The notes: generated from the letters alone by a model not told the origin. Positions 1 through 5,687 are shown, counted from the stretch's first letter. The stretch is 6,867 bases of DNA from an uncultured Clostridia bacterium (GCA_937875885.1 CALEIO010000283.1:1-6867); one strand, 5' to 3'. A program made the numbers and translations.

Positions 1-621
1 AATGTAGAAAACATCGCAGAGCTTTGCAATATCCTCAAGAGTAAGGTCTGTGCCCTCGCTCATAAGTCCGTAGCCAAGACGTGCGCCGTCAAGGTACAAA
101 GGCAGGTTGTAGTTTCTGCACACGTTTGCAATGGCAGTAAGCTCTGCCTTGGTGTAGAGAGTACCCAGCTCTGTGGGGTGAGAAACGTACACCATACCGG
201 GGTAAACCATATGCTCGTGGCTTTCGTCGTTCCAGAATCTTTCAATCAGGTCAACAAGCTCGTGGGGGTCAATCTTGCCATCGTGAGAAGGCAGAGTGAG
301 CACCTTGTGGCCAGAATACTCAATGGCACCTGCTTCGTGAGCAGCAATGTGAGCAGTCTCTGCACCCACAACACCCTCAAAAGGCTGGAGCATTGTGCTT
401 ATTACAAGCTGATTTGTCTGGGTGCCGCCGCAAATGAATTTCACCTGGGCAATCTCGCAGCCACCGCAGGCCTTGCGGATTTTATCCTGAGCACTTGCGC
501 AGTAGCGGTCGGTGCCGTAGCCTGTATTCTGCTCAAACTGGGTTTCAGCAAAACGCTTGAGAATCTCGGTAGCCGCACCCTCTGAATAGTCGTTCTTAAA
601 GTATAATTTTTCACAAGTCAT
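1..621 (-). CDS. Low-specificity threonine aldolase / beta-eliminating lyase family PLP enzyme (3' part off the left edge)
   Basis: The 207 visible residues are the N-terminal portion of a fold-type I PLP enzyme of the threonine aldolase (LtaE-like) family, which cleaves L-threonine or L-allo-threonine to glycine and acetaldehyde in the cytosol. Visible landmarks are the N-terminal FKNDYSEGA, the ICGGTQTN phosphate-binding stretch (residues 63-70), the AHIAAHEAGA motif (H91 aligns by spacing with the PLP-stacking histidine of LtaE), and YLDGARLGYGL (176-186), whose D178 and R181 match the cofactor-nitrogen aspartate and the carboxylate arginine. The Schiff-base lysine should fall just past the window edge, so it cannot be checked. 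The start is ATG at 619-621, with AGGAG about 8 nt upstream. It lies 37 bp downstream of the lipoprotein stop with no terminator or clear promoter between, so co-transcription is likely. The family is confident; the exact substrate is not, since related beta-eliminating lyases share these motifs. Confidence 0.9.
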   Translation of the reverse strand, partial: MTCEKLYFKNDYSEGAATEILKRFAETQFEQNTGYGTDRYCASAQDKIRKACGGCEIAQVKFICGGTQTNQLVISTMLQPFEGVVGAETAHIAAHEAGAIEYSGHKVLTLPSHDGKIDPHELVDLIERFWNDESHEHMVYPGMVYVSHPTELGTLYTKAELTAIANVCRNYNLPLYLDGARLGYGLMSEGTDLTLEDIAKLCDVFYI

Positions 622-658
622 AACCAAAACTCCTAAACTAATTTATATTCACATATCA

Positions 659-1375
659 TCAAAAATCCTGATTGTTGTATTCACCAAGCATTTCGTAGAT
701 GCCGATAAGCTCCAGTGCAAACTCCCTCTGCATATCAAACTCAAGCCTTGCAACCATAGCCTCCACCTTGTCGGTGTCGGTAAATTTCTTCTCAAGCTTC
801 TTGGCGTAGTCCTTGACATTGCGGTTATAGTCGGAGAGCCACTCTGACTTTCTCTGCTCGATGTAAGCGTGCATCTGCTTGTCTGTGGCAAAGTTTGTGG
901 CTTCGGGCACAGAGCCGTTGTAGTAGAGAATTTCTTTATAGTATCTGTCTGCTACAACCTTCCACTCTCTGGTGAATTTCTCGCACACGTTCACAATCTT
1001 TTCGTCAGACTCCGCTTTATTGAGTGCCTGCTCAAAGGGGACATCAATCTTGTTTGAGTGCTTTGTGCCGAGAGAGCCTGTGGCCTCTGCTGTGTAAGGA
1101 TATTCGGTGGCATCCTCCTGGGTATTTTCTGCAGAAGAATTATTTGTTCCCTCCTGCACATTGCCGCCTGCATCCTGTGTATTCTCTGTATCAGCACCCT
1201 CTGTGTCAAGGGCAGAGTCACCCTCGTCCCCGTTGCCCTGCTGTGCAGATTGCTCTACCGCTGCATGGGTGTGGTCGTGGTTGTGCTCATCCCGGGTTGT
1301 GTTGCCTGTACTGTTACAGGCACAGAGTGCAGATATCATCAAAGCCGATACTAAAAGGCAGATTAGTTTTTTCAT
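659..1375 (-). CDS. Uncharacterised His-rich, acidic-linker lipoprotein
   Basis: Predicted 238-residue secreted lipoprotein with no family I recognise. Residues 1-19 form a lipoprotein signal peptide (MKK, then a hydrophobic core), ending in the lipobox LCAC with C20 as the lipidated cysteine. A short His cluster follows (HNHDHTH, residues 31-37), then a low-complexity, Asp/Glu/Asn/Thr-rich linker to about residue 92. The C-terminal domain (about 95-238) is Lys/Glu-rich and looks all-helical, with aromatic residues such as YYKEILYY. The His cluster could bind metal ions such as zinc, but no transporter domain is seen, so this is only a suggestion. A longer form would start at a TTG (1376-1378). 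I chose the ATG at 1373-1375 because GAGGTGAT (1379-1386) is correctly spaced for it. It has its own promoter and probably shares a transcript with the downstream PLP enzyme. Confidence 0.85.
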   Translation of the reverse strand: MKKLICLLVSALMISALCACNSTGNTTRDEHNHDHTHAAVEQSAQQGNGDEGDSALDTEGADTENTQDAGGNVQEGTNNSSAENTQEDATEYPYTAEATGSLGTKHSNKIDVPFEQALNKAESDEKIVNVCEKFTREWKVVADRYYKEILYYNGSVPEATNFATDKQMHAYIEQRKSEWLSDYNRNVKDYAKKLEKKFTDTDKVEAMVARLEFDMQREFALELIGIYEMLGEYNNQDF

Positions 1376-1378
1376 CAA

Positions 1379-1386
1379 ATCACCTC
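1379..1386 (-). promoter_or_regulatory. Ribosome binding site deciding the lipoprotein start
   Basis: GAGGTGAT is an 8-base match to the anti-SD complement. Counting from GAGG, 7 nt separate it from the ATG at 1375 but only 4 nt from the TTG at 1378, so the ATG is preferred. The -10 box lies only a few bases upstream, so the 5' leader would be very short, about 12 nt. Confidence 0.75.
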
Positions 1387-1393
1387 TTTTTAG

Positions 1394-1422
1394 ATTATAC
1401 TACAAAGATTTCCCCATTACAA
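1394..1422 (-). promoter_or_regulatory. Sigma-70 type promoter for the lipoprotein gene
   Basis: A perfect -10 TATAAT (1394-1399) and a -35 TTGTAA (1417-1422, four of six consensus bases) are separated by 17 bp. It sits between the terminator of the upstream gene and the lipoprotein start, where a new promoter is needed. Predicted transcription start is near 1387. Confidence 0.75.
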
Positions 1423-1431
1423 CACAAATCA

Positions 1432-1468
1432 CAAACAAAAACTCCCCTATGCAAAAAACATAAGGGAG
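1432..1468 (-). terminator. Intrinsic terminator closing the membrane-protein block
   Basis: In the minus-strand RNA, CTCCCTTATG pairs with CATAGGGGAG over 10 bp (one G-U pair) around a 7-nt loop and is followed by TTTTTGTTTG. On the plus strand the same stem has a C-A mismatch, which supports minus-strand use. A-rich sequence on the 5' side (1472-1476) could lengthen the stem. It lies about 65 bp past the stop at 1533. Confidence 0.85.
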
Positions 1469-1532
1469 CAGTTTTTATTAAGCCGCTTTTAACATAACAC
1501 AAGCTGCAGTGGATTTCAAAAGCAACGAAGCC

Positions 1533-2186
1533 TTAATCTTCTTCAAGCTTAATCTTAGGGAGCTTCCAGCGGAAGTGTGCCGCAAGAAGTCTGAACACCA
1601 CAACAAACACCACAGCCACCGCAGTAGCAATAATCTGCTTGTTCATATACACACCCAGGATGTAATAGAACACACAGCCCACAATGGAAGCCACAGCGTA
1701 GATATGCTTTGTGAGCACATAGGGCTTCTCGTTTACAAACACATCGCGGAGGATTCCGCCACCCACACCTGTGAGCACACCAAGGGTAACCGCAAGTAGA
1801 ATGTTGTGGCCGAAGCCTGCTTCTCTTGCCGCTTCAACACCCGCCACAGAGAACGCACCCAGACCCAGAGCATCAAAAAAGATATTCACGCTCTCAAGTC
1901 TTCTGCGCATACCTGCAAATCTCTTTGCATTGAAAGCCGCAATAATGAACACCGCAAGGGTTGTGAGGAAAGCAATAAGCAACACCTCGGGCTTAAAGAA
2001 AACCTTGGGAGGAATACTGCCGATGAGCAGATCTCTTGTGATACCTCCACCCACAGCGGTAATGCAACCAACAGTGATAACACCGAACAAATCAAGGGAG
2101 CAGGCAATGGCAACCACTGCACCTGAAATTGCAAAGGAAACCGTACCTATAACCTCCAAAGCTATCATAATGTAATCAGTAATCAT
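1533..2186 (-). CDS. TRIC / glycine-transporter domain (UPF0126, YadS/YicG-like) membrane protein
   Basis: A 217-residue integral membrane protein of the UPF0126 family. It contains two copies of the family's roughly 3-helix repeat: GGGITRD at 46-52 and GGGILRD at 142-148, preceded by SFAISG (17-22) and FSVAG (112-116), plus a final C-terminal helix (about 184-203), giving about seven membrane segments. Pfam names the domain a glycine transporter from genomic context, while prokaryotic TRIC proteins of this fold are trimeric monovalent cation channels. The sequence alone does not choose between these roles. Length is normal for the family. The start is ATG at 2184-2186 with GGGTGAT just upstream; M7 is a less likely alternative. 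The tail KLPKIKLEED is charged and probably cytosolic. It has its own promoter and is followed by a strong terminator. No glycine riboswitch is visible in the 71-bp leader region. Confidence 0.92.
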   Translation of the reverse strand: MITDYIMIALEVIGTVSFAISGAVVAIACSLDLFGVITVGCITAVGGGITRDLLIGSIPPKVFFKPEVLLIAFLTTLAVFIIAAFNAKRFAGMRRRLESVNIFFDALGLGAFSVAGVEAAREAGFGHNILLAVTLGVLTGVGGGILRDVFVNEKPYVLTKHIYAVASIVGCVFYYILGVYMNKQIIATAVAVVFVVVFRLLAAHFRWKLPKIKLEED

Positions 2187-2225
2187 AAAAAATCACCCGA
2201 AAACGCCAAAGTTTAAATCACATAT

Positions 2226-2254
2226 ATTATATGTTTTTTCTGTTATGATTGCAA
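2226..2254 (-). promoter_or_regulatory. Promoter for the TRIC / glycine-transporter family gene
   Basis: TATAAT (2226-2231) and TTGCAA (2249-2254) with a 17-bp spacer, immediately after the stop of the SanA-like gene. No terminator separates that gene from this promoter, so the downstream gene may be transcribed both from here and by read-through. Confidence 0.75.
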
Positions 2255-2257
2255 TGC

Positions 2258-2950
2258 TCAATCATTGGTTAAATTTCCATCTCCATTTACAGGAATGGCT
2301 TCACCCAAATATGTAGGTTCGGGTTTCAACAATGTGTAAACAAAATCCTTGCAACGTGCCAGAACCTCTCTCACATCACGTGAACTCTGGCCGGCATAAG
2401 TGTGTAAATCCGAAGAAACACCGTAAGCATCCAGTCCAAGCTGCTGTGCTATGTATATAGCTCTGTAAAGATGATACTCCTGAGTAACAATCAGAATTTT
2501 TTCTGCCTCAAAAATTTCTTTTGCCCTGTACATAGATTCATAGGTAGAAAACCCTGCGTGATCCATAAACACATCTTCCGAAGGCACTCCGCAATCTATG
2601 GCATATTGCTTCATAGTGCCCACTTCGTTGTAATTTATTCTGCCGTGGTCACCACTCATCAGAAGTTTTTCAGACACACCTGCTTCATAAAGTTCAATTC
2701 CTCTTTGCAACCTGTCTTCTAACATTCCGCTGGGCTGTCCCTGCGCATTCACTCCGCAGCCAAGGACTAATATACAATCCACGTTTTCCAGTTCCTCTGC
2801 CTGCAAAGGTGTCAGGATTTTCTCACCGCTTTCAGCTTTTACATAAGCATTCACAGAAAACAATGCAACAACTCCCACAAGCATCAGACAAAACATTACA
2901 ACAACACAAGTAAAGAAGATTTTTCTTAATTTGATTCTTTTATTTTCCAT
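2258..2950 (-). CDS. sanA: SanA-like DUF218 family membrane-anchored protein
   Basis: A 230-residue protein with one N-terminal transmembrane anchor (about 11-33, preceded by the basic MENKRIKLRK) and an extracytoplasmic DUF218 domain. Family landmarks in order: CILVLGCGV (59-67), LEDRLQRGIELY (77-88), LMSGDHG (97-103), NEVGTMKQYA (108-117), DHAGFSTYESMYRAKEIF (130-147) and VTQEYHLYRA (155-164). The arrangement and length match E. coli SanA (vancomycin sensitivity/exclusion) and its Gram-positive relatives. The biochemical activity of this group is not settled, but it is linked to the envelope barrier and surface polysaccharide or lipid handling. The start is ATG at 2948-2950 with a strong GGGAGGG SD in the 13-bp gap after the permease stop, so it is translated from the permease mRNA. 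The acidic polar C-terminal tail (PVNGDGNLTND) looks dispensable. Confidence 0.88.
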   Translation of the reverse strand: MENKRIKLRKIFFTCVVVMFCLMLVGVVALFSVNAYVKAESGEKILTPLQAEELENVDCILVLGCGVNAQGQPSGMLEDRLQRGIELYEAGVSEKLLMSGDHGRINYNEVGTMKQYAIDCGVPSEDVFMDHAGFSTYESMYRAKEIFEAEKILIVTQEYHLYRAIYIAQQLGLDAYGVSSDLHTYAGQSSRDVREVLARCKDFVYTLLKPEPTYLGEAIPVNGDGNLTND

Positions 2951-2963
2951 AAAACCCTCCCCC

Positions 2964-4106
2964 TTACACCGTCTTCATCACAAGCATTAAACCTGTGAGG
3001 ATGATGAGAAAAGCAAAGTTGAAAACCGAGAAAAGCTTGATGTAGTAAACAGTTTTGTCGGGGTTGCTCCTTACATATTCGCGGAAAGTGATAAGACTTG
3101 CAAGGGATGAAATCAGCGTACCAACACCGCCGATGTTAACGCCCACCAGCAAATCGGCATAATTACCCGTAAACTGGGAGAGCAGAATTGCCGAGGGCAC
3201 ATTGCTTATAAACTGACAGGAGATTACGCTGGAGAGCAGAGTATTCTTCTGCAGCAGTGCCGAGAACACATTGCGCACCAGGTCAATTCTTGCCATATTG
3301 CCCGCAAAGATAAAGAAAAACGCAAAGGTAAACAGCAGACCATAGTCAACCATTTTAAGGGCACTGCGCTCAAATATGAGCAAAACAAGGGGTATCACCA
3401 CAAGGCCGATGCCGTAAGGGATTCCACGGAACACGATTGCAATGGAAAGTGCAAACAATGCAAGGTAAAGCACAGTCCTGAAAGGAGACAGCTTTATGCT
3501 CTGATGCTCAAGGCACAGAGGCTCGGGCTTTACAAACACCACACAGCACAGGGTTATGAGGGCTACAGAAAGCACAAAGGGCAGGTCCATAATCCGCACA
3601 AACTCCCCTGTGGGAATCTGAAACTTTGTGTAAAGATACAGATTCTGGGGATTGCCGAAAGGTGTGAGCATTCCTCCCAGGTTTGCGGCAATGTTCTGCA
3701 TAATAAAGGTGAACGCCATATATTTTTCTTTTTTGGTTGAGGTAAGCACAAAGTACCCCAGGGGCAGGAATGTGAGCAGAGCCATATCGTTTGCAATGAG
3801 CATTGAGCCGATGAATGTAATATACACCAGGGCAAGCACGCTCATTCTGGCTGTTCTGAAAACCTCAACAACCTTTCGGGCAAGCAGGTAGAAAAAGTTT
3901 ATCTGCTTGAGGGCACACACTACAGCCAGCACACAGAAAAGGCAAGTGAGAGTTTTAAAGTCAAAGTACTCCACATACTCTCTGTCCACAGGCACCACAA
4001 AGCTTGTGGCTAAAGCCGCCACCATTGCAATGCACATAACGGGATTCTGCTTCACAAACCCCTTTACTCTCGCAAGTATTGAGCGAGGATTGATTATTTT
4101 ATCCAT
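2964..4106 (-). CDS. ArsB/SLC13-type anion permease (ion transporter superfamily)
   Basis: A 380-residue polytopic membrane protein of the ArsB/NhaD/SLC13/CitMHS group, with roughly ten hydrophobic segments in two inverted halves. The family's signature sites are visible: AND (105-107) followed by MALLTFLP, then TPFGNPQN (148-155) in the first half, and SNVPSA (301-306) followed by GVNIGGVGTL (322-331) in the second half. These paired Asn/Pro hairpins form the substrate and ion site in this superfamily. The likely job is moving an oxyanion or carboxylate across the membrane, but the substrate cannot be read from the sequence. No ArsR, ArsA or arsenate reductase gene is nearby, so arsenite resistance is not supported. 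A longer form beginning at TTG (4131-4133) lacks an SD and starts inside a hairpin. The ATG at 4104-4106 follows GGAGAAGG and is preferred. The gene is the middle one of a YwaF-permease-SanA series. Confidence 0.9.
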   Translation of the reverse strand: MDKIINPRSILARVKGFVKQNPVMCIAMVAALATSFVVPVDREYVEYFDFKTLTCLFCVLAVVCALKQINFFYLLARKVVEVFRTARMSVLALVYITFIGSMLIANDMALLTFLPLGYFVLTSTKKEKYMAFTFIMQNIAANLGGMLTPFGNPQNLYLYTKFQIPTGEFVRIMDLPFVLSVALITLCCVVFVKPEPLCLEHQSIKLSPFRTVLYLALFALSIAIVFRGIPYGIGLVVIPLVLLIFERSALKMVDYGLLFTFAFFFIFAGNMARIDLVRNVFSALLQKNTLLSSVISCQFISNVPSAILLSQFTGNYADLLVGVNIGGVGTLISSLASLITFREYVRSNPDKTVYYIKLFSVFNFAFLIILTGLMLVMKTV

Positions 4107-4127
4107 TATCCGTTTCCTTCTCCGAAT

Positions 4128-4147
4128 CTGCAAAGACCGCTTTGCAG
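4128..4147 (-). other. Perfect 8-bp hairpin in the permease leader
   Basis: CTGCAAAG and CTTTGCAG enclose a 4-nt CGGT loop in the minus-strand RNA. It ends just upstream of the purine-rich SD of the permease (GGAGAAGG) and leaves that SD single-stranded. There is no U-tract, so it is not an intrinsic terminator. Possible roles are mRNA stability or a processing boundary, or protein binding to the dyad in DNA. Confidence 0.55.
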
Positions 4148-4175
4148 CAAGACTTAATTTATCGCCTTATACTAC

Positions 4176-4208
4176 TGTAAGCGTGCCTTACCCGAAAGCA
4201 CGCTTACA
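4176..4208 (-). repeat. Perfect 11-bp inverted repeat between the YwaF-like gene and the permease
   Basis: TGTAAGCGTGC and GCACGCTTACA are exact reverse complements around an 11-nt spacer, just past the stop of the YwaF-like gene. A flanking U-G pair could add a twelfth base pair in minus-strand RNA. The sequence that follows (GTAGTATAAGG) has no U-tract, so a simple terminator is unlikely. GTAAG also occurs in the loop, allowing an alternative shorter hairpin. It could be an RNA stabiliser or processing element, or a DNA operator. Confidence 0.6.
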
Positions 4209-4217
4209 AGCTAAAAA

Positions 4218-4997
4218 TCATTTCTTTTCTTTTTTGTGGGCAATTCTGTAGTATGTAAAGTAGAAAAGCATAATGTACAGCACAAACAATGCCACAACAA
4301 TTAAAGGATACAGCACAGCATTGCCGTTTACAAGGTTGTAGAAAATGTCGTAGGGTGTGCCGTCGCCGCGAAGCAGGAACATATAGTTTGCATTTGTAAA
4401 GATGTTTGCCACATAAGCTCCCACACAGAAGCTGCCCAGGATTGTAAGGGTGATGGGAACGTTCTTTTTGTTCATACTTGCCATTCCCGAAATCATAATG
4501 TAAAGGGATGCAAAACCCGAAATACTGTGGGTAATGCCCGACACCACATTGTCAAAGGATAAAACAGGATAGCAGGCGTAGTTCTGACCTGCAAAGTATG
4601 TACCCATCACAGCACCCAGAATGCCGAAGATAGTAACAAAATCAAGGGATGCAGCCTTCACCCTGCCCTTTGAAAATGCAGCCAGGGGAATTGTAATGAG
4701 CTGAATGCTGCACAAAAACAGAGGCAGGTCATAAAGAAAATGCAGAGGGTCGTTACCTCTGAAGCTCAGAAGTACAATCTTGAGAAGCTCAAAAAGATCT
4801 ATGGAAATTGCAGCAATAACCAGAGCCTTGTTCTTTGCATTTTCGTCCTTGTGCTTGTTTTTAAGTCCGAAGAATACAGCACAGAAAATCATCACAGCCA
4901 TAAGGCTTGAAACAAACACCAGGTGCTGCCAGGACATATAGCCAGCAGGCTGACGGGTGTAACCGCCAAAGCCGCAAAACTCTCTTAAAACACTCAT
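4218..4997 (-). CDS. YwaF / TMEM164-like (TIGR02206) integral membrane protein
   Basis: A 259-residue protein with about six or seven hydrophobic segments (roughly 22-44, 58-77, 90-108, 115-136, 145-170, 178-202, 222-252) and a lysine-rich cytosolic C-terminus (AHKKEKK). The N-terminal FCGFGGYTRQPAGYMSWQH pattern, the D-P-L-H then LYDLPLFLCSIQL region (83-100) and the later H157 fit the TIGR02206/YwaF family. The animal relative TMEM164 has been reported as a cysteine-dependent phospholipid acyltransferase; C96 here occupies the comparable LPLxLC site. A lipid-acyl-transfer role in this bacterium is inference. The start is ATG at 4995-4997. It has no good SD of its own, and a U-tract ends directly against it. 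M21 is an alternative start, but it also lacks an SD and would lose the family-typical N-terminus. It is first in a unit with the anion permease and the SanA-like gene, separated from the permease by 111 bp holding two hairpins. Confidence 0.83.
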   Translation of the reverse strand: MSVLREFCGFGGYTRQPAGYMSWQHLVFVSSLMAVMIFCAVFFGLKNKHKDENAKNKALVIAAISIDLFELLKIVLLSFRGNDPLHFLYDLPLFLCSIQLITIPLAAFSKGRVKAASLDFVTIFGILGAVMGTYFAGQNYACYPVLSFDNVVSGITHSISGFASLYIMISGMASMNKKNVPITLTILGSFCVGAYVANIFTNANYMFLLRGDGTPYDIFYNLVNGNAVLYPLIVVALFVLYIMLFYFTYYRIAHKKEKK

Positions 4998-5035
4998 AAA
5001 AAAAGCCCGCTATGCACCCATGTGCACAGGGACAA
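4994..5035 (-). CDS. Possible 13-codon leader ORF overlapping the YwaF start (speculative)
   Basis: A mini-ORF beginning with TTG (5033-5035) reads 13 codons (predicted peptide MSLCTWVHSGLFL) and stops at a TGA that overlaps the YwaF ATG as ATGA. AAGGGG (5040-5045) lies 4 nt upstream and is the only SD-like sequence in the leader. The ORF runs through the whole terminator hairpin, so a translating ribosome would melt it. The TTG start and short SD spacing make translation uncertain. A second tiny in-leader frame (GTG-CAC-ATG-GGT-GCA-TAG, 5011-5028) is also open. Confidence 0.3.
   Translation of the reverse strand: MSLCTWVHSGLFL
4998..5033 (-). terminator. Intrinsic terminator directly before the YwaF start codon (candidate attenuator)
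   Basis: In minus-strand RNA the arm beginning GTCCCTGTGCAC pairs with GTGCATAG-C-GGGC: 12 pairs with one bulged C and two G-U pairs, an AUGG loop, then seven U. The U-tract is followed at once by the AUG of the YwaF-like gene. The gene's promoter lies upstream (5067-5094), so the terminator is inside the leader rather than behind another gene. The preceding PH-domain gene already has its own terminator at 5238-5263. Confidence 0.75.
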
Positions 5036-5066
5036 CTCACCCCTTAACTCAAAATTTCCATAACAT

Positions 5067-5094
5067 ATTATACTCTCCGATATGAAAGTTGCAA
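5067..5094 (-). promoter_or_regulatory. Promoter for the YwaF-permease-SanA unit
   Basis: A perfect TATAAT (5067-5072) and TTGCAA (5089-5094) with a 16-bp spacer. Predicted transcription start is near 5060, giving a leader of about 60 nt that contains the terminator hairpin. A second TTGCAA copy lies at 5102-5107, 13 bp from the first, and may be part of an operator. Confidence 0.75.
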
Positions 5095-5107
5095 TATATT
5101 TTTGCAA

Positions 5108-5237
5108 ATATTTACAATTTCCCCAAAATCCCCACAAACCCTGCTTTTCTTACCCACATATATAGCTTAAATGCACACAAGATTTGCACACAATCACACT
5201 GCATTTTGCCCTTGCGGAATAATAGAAAAACCGCAAT
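5108..5237. other. Non-coding AT-rich spacer upstream of the YwaF promoter
   Basis: This is the rest of the 315-bp gene-free stretch 4998-5312, which also holds the attenuator-like terminator, the promoter and the PH-gene terminator. I see no convincing ORF or structured RNA here. The only patterned element is a 9-bp direct repeat, TGCACACAA at 5172-5180 and again at 5185-5193, with 13-bp periodicity, roughly 80-100 bp upstream of the -35 box. Confidence 0.5.
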
Positions 5238-5263
5238 AAAAAAAGCACCCCCGAAGAGGTGCT
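5238..5263 (-). terminator. Intrinsic terminator of the PH-domain gene
   Basis: AGCACCTC and GGGGTGCT form an 8-bp stem (one G-U pair) closed by a stable UUCG tetraloop in minus-strand RNA, followed by a run of seven T (sharing the last stem base). It lies about 50 bp past the TAA of the PH-domain gene. Confidence 0.93.
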
Positions 5264-5312
5264 CTGCAATAATGCACAAGGATATATCCGAATGTAAATC
5301 CGACCGTCGGAA

Positions 5313-5687
5313 TTACAGCACACAGTCGGAGATAATCTTGCAGATAGCGGTAACGTTTGCGTTCTTCACAAACTCAAACTTAACCTTGCCAAGGCCCGAA
5401 AACCACAGCTCAAGCTCACTGTCAAGGTCAAACACACCTGCGGTCTCCACAGAGAAAGACTGAATCTTGCTGTAAGGCAAAGATGTATAGTCCCTTTTTG
5501 TGCCTGTCAGACCCTGCACGTTGATTGCAATGATGCGCTTATTGGTAAACACAACTCCGTCACGTACGCCCTTGTAGGTAGAGATAATGTACTCCCCCGC
5601 CACAAACATACCTGTCACCCAGGCAGCATAGGTGGAATCGTCCACCATTCTCAGCTTCACAAATCCCGCATTCTTAAAATCTATCAC
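5313..5687 (-). CDS. Bacterial PH-domain protein (bPH_1 family, small cytosolic)
   Basis: A 124-residue protein consisting of almost nothing but a bacterial pleckstrin-homology-like domain (bPH_1). Family landmarks are VAGEYIISTYKGVRDGVVFT (29-48), the NKRIIAIN strand (49-56), the LPYSKIQSFSVETAG segment (70-84), FDLDSELELWFSG (86-98) and the closing amphipathic helix (about 106-124). There is no signal peptide or membrane segment. The cellular role and ligand of this family are not known; some bacterial PH proteins may form oligomeric rings. The start is GTG at 5685-5687, preceded by AAAGGGGG at good spacing; no in-frame ATG lies upstream. It appears monocistronic, with its own promoter and a strong terminator. 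The YcxB-like neighbour also carries a PH-related C-terminal domain, so the two may be functionally linked, but that is inference. Confidence 0.88.
   Translation of the reverse strand: MIDFKNAGFVKLRMVDDSTYAAWVTGMFVAGEYIISTYKGVRDGVVFTNKRIIAINVQGLTGTKRDYTSLPYSKIQSFSVETAGVFDLDSELELWFSGLGKVKFEFVKNANVTAICKIISDCVL

Noticed and set aside
178..585. Plus-strand open frame of 135 codons
   Set aside because: It lies entirely opposite the threonine aldolase-type gene, whose family motifs are clear on the minus strand; the plus-strand translation shows no recognisable domain.
1024..1497. Plus-strand open frames opposite the lipoprotein
   Set aside because: Cys/Pro/Ser-rich translations that are shadows of the acidic linker codons; the minus strand has promoter, SD, signal peptide and lipobox.
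2187..2257. Glycine riboswitch in front of the TRIC / glycine-transporter family gene
   Set aside because: The gap is only 71 bp, most of it promoter, leaving no space for a glycine aptamer.
2964..4106. Arsenic resistance operon
   Set aside because: The permease has the right fold family, but no ArsR, ArsC or ArsA gene is nearby and the neighbours are envelope proteins.
4107..4133. Longer permease beginning at TTG
   Set aside because: No SD upstream, the TTG sits inside a stable hairpin, and the extension is a run of basic residues; the ATG at 4104-4106 has a good SD.
4176..4208. Perfect hairpin as an intrinsic terminator of the YwaF-like gene
   Set aside because: The sequence following it in transcript direction has no U-run, and nothing U-rich follows on the plus strand either.
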